Positions 38,470-46,299 of a DNA stretch of 64,000 bases are shown one piece after another. The stretch is from Parapedobacter koreensis (GTDB lineage Bacteria; Bacteroidota; Bacteroidia; Sphingobacteriales; Sphingobacteriaceae): the NCBI RefSeq assembly GCF_900109365.1, contig NZ_FNZR01000001.1, forward strand, positions 682,001 to 746,000. The letters are read 5' to 3'. The notes under the pieces are model-generated. The model was not told the DNA's origin, did not search any database, and saw only the letters and a program-made list of their open reading frames with translations. Within the stretch, counting starts at the first letter, position 1, and each line of letters starts with the position of its first letter. The translations under genes and the position numbers were made by a program.

Positions 38470-40233
38470 TTATTTCCAGAATGGCGCTTGGTCATAATAC
38501 CGCCAGCCCGTTTTGAAATCCTTGGTCAACTTTTGTCCTGTCAATATAGCCCGCACCATCTCCACAGGCATCGCATTCAGTTTCAATACGGAATCATGAA
38601 ATTCCTTGATGGACATTTTCCCGCTGTCCACCAACTCCTGTTTTAACCCTGAAAATTGCAGCCCACCCATCATGTACGCCAGTTGATACAGCGGGGTAAT
38701 GTCCAACCCGAACGACCGCCTGACTTCCGCTGCTGCATTCGCACGTTCGAAAACTACCCGGTCTACCAAGAAATCGATGCATTCCTGAGGAGTCCAGTTG
38801 CCCAAATGGTAATTCAACGAAAAAATAACCCGCGCACACCGGTGCATGCGCCAAAACAACATACCTAACCTATCTTCAGGTGATTGCGGAAAATCCATAT
38901 CATACAGTAGAAACTCCCAATAAAGCGCCCAGCCTTCAGTCCAGAATGGTGTGCCGAACGATCGGTAAACACGGTTTCTATTGTTTTGCATCCGTTGGTA
39001 ATGGTGGCCCACGATTGATTCATGATGCACGGTCGCTCGTGAAAAATGCGGATTATTCCCACGCATGCTCATCATCCGATCCTCCACTTCCATCGTATTT
39101 GTTGGATAAGAAATGCTGATCGAAGTTCCCCCCGTAAAGAAGGGGTTGATGAGTTGCCGTTCCGGCGACATCATCCGGAGCCCCCAAACTTCCGCTGCCA
39201 GCGGATCAATGGTCACCAAATCATGTCCTTTGATAAAATCCATCGATTCGTTGAATAACCGTCGGATGAGTGCCGGTTTGCCCCCTGCTGGCACATAGGT
39301 CTGCTTGACCTTTTCCTGTGCCGCTTTCCAATCATCGCCAAAACCCATCTCTCGTGAGGCTTTCAATGCCTCAGCATCACACCATTCAAATTCCTTCTCC
39401 GCGATTTCAATTAGCTCTTCCGGCGTATACGGGATAAGATTATATTGCAACAGGCGGATCAGCTCCTCACGGCCTACAGGTTTACCCACGATACCGCTGT
39501 TATCCATTTGCAGGCTTCCGCTGACCAATTTTTGCCGGAAATCATTGGCATATCCGTTAAGCTCCTTCACCAAATTTTCATAAGGCATGGGAATCCACCA
39601 CGTATAGAGCGGATCATAGCCATTGTAAAATTCGTAGGAGCTCCGCAGCGCTGTCTTAAGTCCCGTAATGACTTGATCGGCTGTGTAAATGTTGACCACA
39701 TTAAGCCCCTCTTCCGCGTTAAGTTTTTCGCGGAGCGCCTTTACCTGCTTGGTAATATCCGCATACAACAGAGCCAGTTTTTCGGAATGCGGGATTTCGC
39801 CGCCATCACGACGGAAACGTTCTACCGCATAAATGGAATCGGCAAACGGGAACCAGTTGGTGATTTTAGAAACCTCCGATTCCGCTCCTTTGGACAACCG
39901 GAGGTTTTCCTCCCTGTCACGCTTGAATAAAATATAATCTACTTGGCATTCCTGCGGCAAGCTATTGAAATCGATCTTATCCAATAAGGTTAGGTAGTCG
40001 CGCTCCAATTTATCGAACCGCTCCCGGCGTTCAGGAGCATATTCAACGGTATACGCAATCTGGAGCGAATTATAGTCCGCTTGGTATCGGGTAATTAAGT
40101 CCGGCATTTCCTGGCAGGGCACGAATCCCTCGCCAATTTGCGCGTATGCAGGCACGTGTATACAGGTCATTCCCATAAACAACCAATACCACATGTAGCG
40201 ATCTTTTTTTTTCATAACCGTTTGTTTAACCAT
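38470..40233 (-). CDS. DUF885 family secreted putative metallopeptidase
   Basis: 587 residues; a second ATG at 40215 would give the cleaner signal peptide MKKKDRYMWYWLFMG...AYAQ and may be the true start. The family's HExxGH motif is present as TVHHESIVGHHYQRM (about 400-412), with the distal acidic residues in EGWALYWEFLLYD (about 440). This zinc-site layout makes a metal-dependent hydrolase likely, probably a carboxypeptidase of the M32-like group. A weak -7 element (TAATTTTG at 40271-40278, minus) in the 111-bp spacer may give extra transcription. It is followed without gap by the cyclophilin gene. Confidence 0.88.
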   Translation of the reverse strand: MVKQTVMKKKDRYMWYWLFMGMTCIHVPAYAQIGEGFVPCQEMPDLITRYQADYNSLQIAYTVEYAPERRERFDKLERDYLTLLDKIDFNSLPQECQVDYILFKRDREENLRLSKGAESEVSKITNWFPFADSIYAVERFRRDGGEIPHSEKLALLYADITKQVKALREKLNAEEGLNVVNIYTADQVITGLKTALRSSYEFYNGYDPLYTWWIPMPYENLVKELNGYANDFRQKLVSGSLQMDNSGIVGKPVGREELIRLLQYNLIPYTPEELIEIAEKEFEWCDAEALKASREMGFGDDWKAAQEKVKQTYVPAGGKPALIRRLFNESMDFIKGHDLVTIDPLAAEVWGLRMMSPERQLINPFFTGGTSISISYPTNTMEVEDRMMSMRGNNPHFSRATVHHESIVGHHYQRMQNNRNRVYRSFGTPFWTEGWALYWEFLLYDMDFPQSPEDRLGMLFWRMHRCARVIFSLNYHLGNWTPQECIDFLVDRVVFERANAAAEVRRSFGLDITPLYQLAYMMGGLQFSGLKQELVDSGKMSIKEFHDSVLKLNAMPVEMVRAILTGQKLTKDFKTGWRYYDQAPFWK

Positions 40234-40344
40234 GGTCGTGTGTTCCGCAGTGCTCAGTTTACCAACCTTTCAAAATTAGTCAGAATCTATGTTTGGATAC
40301 GGCCATATTTTAACCATGTAACCCATGATATTATCCTATCCACG

Positions 40345-41322
40345 TCACTCTATCCCCAAGAGCCTGGCAGGATTCCGGCGTATCATCCAACGAACTTCTT
40401 CTGCCGTGATTCCATTTTCCATAAGCATGGCGATAAATAACTTCATGCCGTCGGGTGGTATGGGGTTGCCCGTTTGTCCCAAATCACTGCTGATGATGAA
40501 ATGCTCGGCTCCGATGGTTTTTATGGCTTCTGCCATTGTTTGCATAGACACATGCTTGGAATTTTTCAGAAAATTTACCGGAGCCTGCGGTCCCGACAAG
40601 TAGCTCAAGTAGGTTAGTTCAAGCAGTGCGCCCGCTTTCGCCAATTCGGTCATTTGTGCATGAGTTAGGTTAGGCCAATCTGCAAGGCAATGGGTGATTA
40701 ATATATTCGCGACACCCTGCCGGACTGCTTCTTTTACCAAGGCTACCATCTCCTCTGCCGACAAATGTCCTGTGGCCAACACCAGGTTTTCCCGCGCGAT
40801 GATTTTGAGCACTTCAATCGTTTTTGCACTGATGCGATTGGGATCAACGACAGACAAGCCAGCGGTACTGTCTTTGACGATACGCTTATGGAAAGCCGCA
40901 TCCAGCGTAGGGAACCAAACTATTTTCCCATATACTGGAGACATTTTGCACATCCATTCCACAGCCGCTGGATTGATACCTCCAACGGATCTGTTCAACA
41001 CAACCCCACCATACGCCTTGATCTTTTCAAAACGGCTATTGACCAGCATGGCCCTGTCTACCGTGGAGATGAAATGGTTCTTAATGACAAACGCGCTCAT
41101 CCCCTTTCGTTCAGCCAGCTCGGCCAACTCCAGATCGGTCAGGCTCCTATCAAAGAAATCCGGGGCGGAATGCACGTGGAAATCTATGGCTCCCTGCAAA
41201 AGATAGGCCGACTCATTTTTCTCTGGAAACTGCGCCCGACAAACTGACACCGAGATAAATGTTGCAATCAGGTTAATGGCCAAACACAGAAGGGTGTTGC
41301 GAGTTTTTATGTACGTTTCCAA
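40345..41322 (-). CDS. DUF6282 family amidohydrolase-like protein (TTG start)
   Basis: A 325-residue exported protein. The start codon is TTG (41320-41322) with an unusually good Shine-Dalgarno-like AGGGAGGA just upstream; no ATG gives the signal peptide (NTLLCLAINLIATFISVSVCRAQ). The mature part starts with GAIDFHVHSAPDFFDRSL, the HxH motif of the metal-dependent hydrolase superfamily, and continues with VIKNHFIST, LATGHLSAEE, ILITHCLAD and ISSDLGQ. These give His and Asp ligands in the order of a TIM-barrel amidohydrolase. The reaction is unknown. It lies 13 bp after the hydroxyacid dehydrogenase remnant in the lut operon. Confidence 0.83.
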   Translation of the reverse strand: METYIKTRNTLLCLAINLIATFISVSVCRAQFPEKNESAYLLQGAIDFHVHSAPDFFDRSLTDLELAELAERKGMSAFVIKNHFISTVDRAMLVNSRFEKIKAYGGVVLNRSVGGINPAAVEWMCKMSPVYGKIVWFPTLDAAFHKRIVKDSTAGLSVVDPNRISAKTIEVLKIIARENLVLATGHLSAEEMVALVKEAVRQGVANILITHCLADWPNLTHAQMTELAKAGALLELTYLSYLSGPQAPVNFLKNSKHVSMQTMAEAIKTIGAEHFIISSDLGQTGNPIPPDGMKLFIAMLMENGITAEEVRWMIRRNPARLLGIE

Positions 41323-41335
41323 TATTCCTCCCTGT

Positions 41336-41509
41336 TTAGTTGCTTACCGCAATCCCAAAAGCAGCAGCCGCTGAGGTATCGATAGTGTTGTACCTGGTAG
41401 CGAGCACACCGATGAACTTTAGCTTGGTCAAATGAGCCAAGGCGCTGATAGGCCCCCAATCCAGGTCGCCACCATTGACCGTATATCCATCGGTTACTAC
41501 AATATTCAT
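41336..41509 (-). pseudogene. D-2-hydroxyacid dehydrogenase remnant (internal deletion, truncated)
   Basis: A 57-codon frame with ATG and TAA. Residues 1-27 (MNIVVTDGYTVNGGDLDW...) look like the start of a glyoxylate/hydroxypyruvate-reductase type D-2-hydroxyacid dehydrogenase. Residues 28-57 (TKLKFIGVLATRYNTIDT...GIAVSN) match a block that in intact enzymes lies about 40 residues further on, just before the NAD-binding domain. So the middle of the first domain and everything after residue ~100 (of ~315) are missing, yet the frame is kept. It has no NAD site and cannot be the enzyme. It sits 28 bp after the malate-synthase-like gene. I am confident of the family resemblance, less so that no short product is made. 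Confidence 0.8.
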
Positions 41510-41537
41510 CTGTCTATGATTTTTGTCGCCTTCAACT

Positions 41538-43418
41538 TCAGGCATCGAGGTTGTGTGTAATTCTTGTCCCATCGGCTTCGAATGCTTCCATAAACAATGC
41601 GATACGCTTTTTAGCAATTTCAAGGTTGGTATTATCGATGTTGATGTTGAACAAATCAATGAACCAAGGGAATTTCGTACTGCTCAACACATAGGCCTCC
41701 ACGATTTCCCGTGAGATGGGCAACGTCGTTTGTTTGGAGGACGCGTAGACATCTTTATCATCGGCATTCAGCAATTTGCCATATTCGTCATCCAAAAGCT
41801 TCAAAAACAAATCCGGCGAAAAAATAGCTCCGGCCTTCACGCTCGATTGATCATCATCCTCCGTCAGCTGCGCACCTTTATGCACCCATTCCCACAGGAT
41901 GCTTACCCTGATTTCCCCGGTGGCCATATCCTCCATCAGGTAAAGCACATCGTCATTACCAAAAAAATCAGCCGGTTTGAGGGCGGCTGCTTGCATGCCC
42001 TGCCCGAAAGCATTCCCATATTGAAGAGCTACGCTCAGCAAATCCCGAGCTCCCCGAATGGTAATGGGAGCCGCCGCCAGTTGGGTCAGTCCTTTAGCAT
42101 CCTCGTCAGTATAGGTCAATGGCGGGAAATCCCAACCCAGTTGATTCTCAGCTTGGATTTTCCCCCACACCGGCCGCACAATGTTAACCATCTTCCAATG
42201 TGCAACCCATTTCCCGCTTGCCCCGGCACGTTGCTCCCGCTCTGCTCCTGCGATGGCTTTTGCCATGCTGGTCGCCACGCCGTCTACAGATCCCACCGGA
42301 ATATTGGGTTCCATGCCCCCCTGCCATAGCGCAAAATTCCCGTTGACATCGGGGGTATTTACAGCACGCCGAACCCGATCTTCATAATTAGCCATGTAAC
42401 CATATGTCATGGTAATGTTGTCTATGTTGGGATTAATAAAGTCATTATCCCACGCCATGGCATCCGAAACACTGTTGATGTAATCCCATCGTCCCGTGTT
42501 AAACCCGACAAAATGTTTGCCGAGCACGGCACGTATCTCCATCAATTGAAAGGTCGCCTCCAACTGCTCTACCAAGACGTAAACCTTTATGGTACCAAGG
42601 GATAGCTGGAGGTTGTTTTCCAAATCTGAAATCAGCTCGTTCCATAAGGCAGCCTCCCTGGCTGTCTGTATTTTAGGCAAATACAACACGATTGACGAAC
42701 CGTTCTCCTGCAATTTTTTGTAGTTGTTGACCACATAAAGTGTGAGATCAACGATGGATGCTGCCATACCGCTCCCATCGGTGTGACAGACATGGCGATC
42801 GTCCAAATGCAACCCCCGGGGACGGAAAATTTTGGTGGTAAAACCCAATTGCGCTTCCCAATCTTCCACAATGCCACACCCCAGAAAACCCAGCGACCAC
42901 TGGTTCATTTCTTCGGCAACTTTCTTGGCCACTTGAGTAAAGATAGGTGCGCCGCCGATGGCAAGCTTAAGGTTACGTTGGTTATCCAGCGACATGGTTT
43001 GGATCTGGCCAAGCGCATCCTCACCATCAAACATCCACCCATCGGCTCCTGACAGTAACGCATAAGCGACATTGCGGATACTTTTTTCGAGGGGTACACC
43101 CGGTTTTGCTGCCGGGCCCGTTCCCTGAATCCACTGCCGTCGCAGATCGGGCGGTATTTCCGAGCCTTCAAAATTTCCATCCCTCGCATCCTGAATCTTT
43201 ATGTGTGTTCCGGGAATATACCCCGTTTCATCGAGGAAATGAATCCGTGCACCCAAAGCTTGCCGCTCGGCTCTCAGTCTCAACCGCTCGGCCATCAGCT
43301 CCTTGATAGGTGCATTATGATGCGCCAGGGAAGATAAAAGCTCAAGTACCTCCGGGGTATAGATGTCTGCATATACCTCGGCCAAATTGCTCCGTATCCG
43401 GATGTTTTTTATTTCCAT
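41538..43418 (-). CDS. Malate synthase-like enzyme
   Basis: A 626-residue protein of the malate synthase family, which condenses glyoxylate with acetyl-CoA. Catalytic parts are readable in order: RPRGLHLDDRH (~201, substrate-binding Arg), VLVEQLEATFQLMEI (~285, Mg-binding Glu), GFNTGRWDYI (~305, Mg-binding Asp) and LMEDMATGEIRVSILWEWVHKGA (~493, catalytic Asp in MED). It is longer than malate synthase A (~530). The usual VAHPG block reads VAHWKM, so the acyl-CoA site may differ. No isocitrate lyase gene is in the window. It lies 17 bp after lutC and before the remnant of a glyoxylate-reductase-like gene, so glyoxylate probably comes from a hydroxy-acid source. Confidence 0.85.
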   Translation of the reverse strand: MEIKNIRIRSNLAEVYADIYTPEVLELLSSLAHHNAPIKELMAERLRLRAERQALGARIHFLDETGYIPGTHIKIQDARDGNFEGSEIPPDLRRQWIQGTGPAAKPGVPLEKSIRNVAYALLSGADGWMFDGEDALGQIQTMSLDNQRNLKLAIGGAPIFTQVAKKVAEEMNQWSLGFLGCGIVEDWEAQLGFTTKIFRPRGLHLDDRHVCHTDGSGMAASIVDLTLYVVNNYKKLQENGSSIVLYLPKIQTAREAALWNELISDLENNLQLSLGTIKVYVLVEQLEATFQLMEIRAVLGKHFVGFNTGRWDYINSVSDAMAWDNDFINPNIDNITMTYGYMANYEDRVRRAVNTPDVNGNFALWQGGMEPNIPVGSVDGVATSMAKAIAGAEREQRAGASGKWVAHWKMVNIVRPVWGKIQAENQLGWDFPPLTYTDEDAKGLTQLAAAPITIRGARDLLSVALQYGNAFGQGMQAAALKPADFFGNDDVLYLMEDMATGEIRVSILWEWVHKGAQLTEDDDQSSVKAGAIFSPDLFLKLLDDEYGKLLNADDKDVYASSKQTTLPISREIVEAYVLSSTKFPWFIDLFNINIDNTNLEIAKKRIALFMEAFEADGTRITHNLDA

Positions 43419-43435
43419 AGGTTATTTATATTTTT

Positions 43436-44032
43436 TTAAGTGGTTTCCACCAAGATAAAAACCGTCATCGTCCGCGGCCCATGAGCCCCCAATACCAATG
43501 CTTGTTCAATGTCTGCCGTTTTAGATGGGCCGGCAATGAAACAAGCAAACCCATACTGTTCACTGCCGATCAAGCGATATGCATCATGCATCGTAGGTAA
43601 GATAGCACCAATCGGTACTACCACAGCCAAGTGTTGGCAAATGAACGGAACGATACGGTGTCCCATGAGCACTTCGGGTATCCAAACCGCACCATTCTCG
43701 GCAACTGCATACCTTGCCTCAATAATAGCCAGTTCAACATCATGGAGGCGCTGCGGTATGATGTCTCCGGGGAAGACCTGTTCACCCACATCCGCGAGGT
43801 AATCCAGTGTGGTAATAACACGTCCCCGCCCACCCCATAATTCGCGAACCTTTTCGGCGATGGCCATTTTCCCGCCGAGTTGAAAGCTCCGCCCTCCAAT
43901 CGCCGTCAACGTCGCGGTGAAAGCTGCTACCTGATCGCCGCTAATAAATCCCAGCCTATCCAGATCGGGCAAAGGAACTGGTGGGTGTTTGTGCCTTGCA
44001 ATGGCATCAAGAATCTTACGTTTGCTGTCCAT
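43436..44032 (-). CDS. lutC: Lactate utilization protein C (LUD domain)
   Basis: A 198-residue LUD-domain protein, third component of the LutABC complex that oxidises L-lactate to pyruvate on the cytoplasmic face of the membrane. It begins MDSKRKILDAIARHKHPPVP, as LutC proteins do. The LUD fold includes AIIEARYAVAENGAVWI and GPSKTADIEQALVLGAHGP, the latter a strong family signature. Length is normal for LutC (~200-240). It starts 16 bp after lutB. The exact 2-hydroxy acid is not certain: with a malate-synthase-like gene next, glycolate is an alternative. Confidence 0.92.
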   Translation of the reverse strand: MDSKRKILDAIARHKHPPVPLPDLDRLGFISGDQVAAFTATLTAIGGRSFQLGGKMAIAEKVRELWGGRGRVITTLDYLADVGEQVFPGDIIPQRLHDVELAIIEARYAVAENGAVWIPEVLMGHRIVPFICQHLAVVVPIGAILPTMHDAYRLIGSEQYGFACFIAGPSKTADIEQALVLGAHGPRTMTVFILVETT

Positions 44033-44048
44033 ATCGCGTTGTCAGTCA

Positions 44049-45416
44049 TTAGCCATTCCGCTCAACCCTGTTTTGCTTATACCAGCCAGCAAAGGTCTGC
44101 TTCGGCGCTTCTGGCAATTCCCGGTGATCGGACCATTTTGTAAATTTACTGGCAATCTTCGGGAAATGCCGGAGAAACCACCTCAGTAACTTGCCGGAAA
44201 CCTGGTACCATGAAGGCCGGGATAGTACTGCTGCTGCCCCTTTCATCAATAGGCTTTTCGAATGGGCGACATGCCCTTCCTTCGCCAGCACTTGACGCCA
44301 TTTATAGAGTTGTTCGTGTATATCGATCTTAACCGGGCATACGTTGGTGCACGATCCGCACAACGTAGAAGCAAAAGGAAGGTCGGCATAGTCACGCATG
44401 TCCAGATTCGGTGCCAAAATGGATCCGATAGGCCCAGCCACAGTAGTACGGTAACTATATCCACCGCTCCGCCGATAAACAGGACAGGTGTTCATACACG
44501 CCCCACACCTGATGCATTTCAGTGAGGCCTTGAAATCAGCACGCCCCAATTGGGTGCTTCGGCCATTATCTACGATGACGATATGCATCTGCTGGCCTTG
44601 CCGGGGACCACTAAAATGGCTGGAATACGTAGTAATGGGTTGTCCCGTACCACTTCGTGCCAACAACCTTAAAAAAACACCCAGGTGTTCACGTTGCGGT
44701 ATCAATTTTTCGATACCCATGGATGCGATATGCACATCCGATAAATGGGCACCCATGTCAGCATTCCCTTCATTGGTACATACCACAAATTCGCCCGTTT
44801 CGGCTATTGCAAAATTGACACCCGTCAAGGCCGCCTTTCTCGTCAGGAAAACTTCCCTGAGGTGCAGGCGGGCAGCCTCCGTCAGCCGCTGGGGATCAGA
44901 TTCCCCTTTGGGTGTCCCAAGAAACTCATGGAATAGTTCGCCTATTTCTTCTTTTTTCTTATGGATGGCTGGCATCACGATATGGCTTGGCCTTTCATCT
45001 GCCAACTGCAATATACGTTCGCCCAAATCAGAGTCTACCACATGAATCCCGCGATCAGCCAAGTAGGCATTCAAACCACACTCCTCCGTTAGCATCGATT
45101 TACTTTTTACCATAGCGGTAATCCGGTTTTCCTCGAGAATACGGTGAATGATGGCATTGTGCTCGCCTGCATCGGCAGCCCAGTGCACAACGATGCCCCG
45201 TTTGATGGCATGTGATTCGAATGCTTGCAAGTAGGTTCCTAAATTGGCAAGGACATTGTTCTTGATCGCTGATGCCACTTCCCTCAACACTTCCCAGTCC
45301 GCTACACTTCGAGCCTGCAGATCGCGCTTTTGCCGTACCCACCAAAGCGACTCGTCGTGCCAATCGACACGCGGCTCATCCTTGTTAAACGTGCTTGCCA
45401 ATGATGCATGATCCAT
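44049..45416 (-). CDS. lutB: Lactate utilization iron-sulfur protein B
   Basis: 455 residues: a LUD domain (~20-260, with GVNFAIAETGEFVVCTNEGNADM) and then two 4Fe-4S ferredoxin motifs, CIRCGACMNTCP (~302-313) and CGSCTNVCP (~357-365). A C-terminal helical region ends WYKQNRVERNG. It carries electrons from the hydroxy acid to LutA/quinone in the LutABC complex. The domain order and length match LutB of Bacillus and Bacteroidota. It starts 5 bp after lutA, so translation is likely coupled. Confidence 0.95.
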   Translation of the reverse strand: MDHASLASTFNKDEPRVDWHDESLWWVRQKRDLQARSVADWEVLREVASAIKNNVLANLGTYLQAFESHAIKRGIVVHWAADAGEHNAIIHRILEENRITAMVKSKSMLTEECGLNAYLADRGIHVVDSDLGERILQLADERPSHIVMPAIHKKKEEIGELFHEFLGTPKGESDPQRLTEAARLHLREVFLTRKAALTGVNFAIAETGEFVVCTNEGNADMGAHLSDVHIASMGIEKLIPQREHLGVFLRLLARSGTGQPITTYSSHFSGPRQGQQMHIVIVDNGRSTQLGRADFKASLKCIRCGACMNTCPVYRRSGGYSYRTTVAGPIGSILAPNLDMRDYADLPFASTLCGSCTNVCPVKIDIHEQLYKWRQVLAKEGHVAHSKSLLMKGAAAVLSRPSWYQVSGKLLRWFLRHFPKIASKFTKWSDHRELPEAPKQTFAGWYKQNRVERNG

Positions 45417-45421
45417 GTTTG

Positions 45422-46186
45422 CTATCCTTTTGGTTCAATGTTTGGTGCTGATTTCGAGTTGAGTATTTCTGCGATATGGATGACCTTAGTCGCGCTATGG
45501 TTTCGCTTTAATATTCCTTCCATATGCATTAAGCACGACATATCCGAGGAGGTGATGTATTCGCTCCCGCTGACGACATGATCATCCACCCTGTCCTTAC
45601 CCATTTTGGCGGAAACGGCTTCTTCAAAAACACAGAATGTGCCACCAAAACCGCAACATTCGTCGGATCGCTCCAACTTCACCAACTCCAGGCCGTCTAC
45701 CATGTTCAGCAGGTCGTTTGGTTTGGAAAAAGTCGGAGACGAAAGCTCGCTCATCTGGGCTAAATATAGGCCACGGAGGCTGTGGCAGCTGTGGTGTAAG
45801 CTTACCTTGTGCGGAAAACTGGCGTCCAATGCTTGTATCTTAATGACATCGGTCAGGAATTCAACGAGCTCATAAACCCGCGATGCTAATGCAGTGGCAT
45901 CTTCTTGCTGATTCAACGACGACAGGTGCTCCTTGATGTGTAATGCACAGCTGCCCGACGGACATACGACATAATCAAACCTGGAAAAATTTTCGATGAA
46001 TAACGCATTGCAGCCCTGGGTTAAATGGCTGAAACCCGAGTTTGCCAACGGTTGGCCACAGCAGGTTTGGTGCAATGGATACACTACATCAAGGCTCAAA
46101 CCCTCCAGCAATTCCAATGTGGCAATCGCAGCATTGGGGTAAAGCTGATCCATATAACAGGGAATAAAAAGTCCAACCGTCATCAT
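45422..46186 (-). CDS. lutA: Lactate utilization protein A (cysteine-rich Fe-S oxidoreductase)
   Basis: 254 residues with two CCG (DUF3400-type cysteine-rich) domains: HQTCCGQPLANSGF (~40-53) and DECCGFGGTFCVFEEAVS (~176-193). These bind unusual Fe-S clusters, as in glycolate oxidase GlcF and heterodisulfide reductase HdrB. Together with LutB and LutC it makes the L-lactate dehydrogenase complex. The start is one of two adjacent ATGs (46186 or 46183). The first overlaps the TGA of a 38-codon frame that begins at the upstream gene's stop codon. The unit lacks a visible lactate permease of its own. Confidence 0.94.
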   Translation of the reverse strand: MMTVGLFIPCYMDQLYPNAAIATLELLEGLSLDVVYPLHQTCCGQPLANSGFSHLTQGCNALFIENFSRFDYVVCPSGSCALHIKEHLSSLNQQEDATALASRVYELVEFLTDVIKIQALDASFPHKVSLHHSCHSLRGLYLAQMSELSSPTFSKPNDLLNMVDGLELVKLERSDECCGFGGTFCVFEEAVSAKMGKDRVDDHVVSGSEYITSSDMSCLMHMEGILKRNHSATKVIHIAEILNSKSAPNIEPKG

Positions 46187-46299
46187 AATTTAATTGGTTT
46201 CTGCTTCTCTCCGATTTTCATTACTAAAATAAATGAAAAATACCAGCAATACAACAATCCGTGCCAATGCAGACAGGTAATAAAACGCGACAGCGGCAT
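46183..46299 (-). pseudogene. Membrane-protein C-terminal remnant, or small coupled membrane ORF
   Basis: Two overlapping readings of the same bases. (a) An ATG frame of 38 codons (46299 to 46183) overlaps the upstream stop as TAATG and the lutA start as ATGA, giving one hydrophobic helix with a basic tail; it is rich in odd His/Trp/Cys. (b) A frame offset by two bases, open from 46306 to its TAA at 46190, reads AAVAFYYLSALARIVVLLVFF and then IYFSNENRREAETN. It has no ATG but looks strikingly like the last membrane helix and charged tail of a transporter. I favour (b): the end of a deleted permease gene. Which transporter family cannot be told. Confidence 0.5.

Noticed and set aside
40271..40278. 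TAATTTTG as a definite promoter for the DUF885 gene
   Set aside because: It fits the -7 pattern but has no -33 element and is one of many chance matches in AT-rich gaps; noted only in the DUF885 entry.
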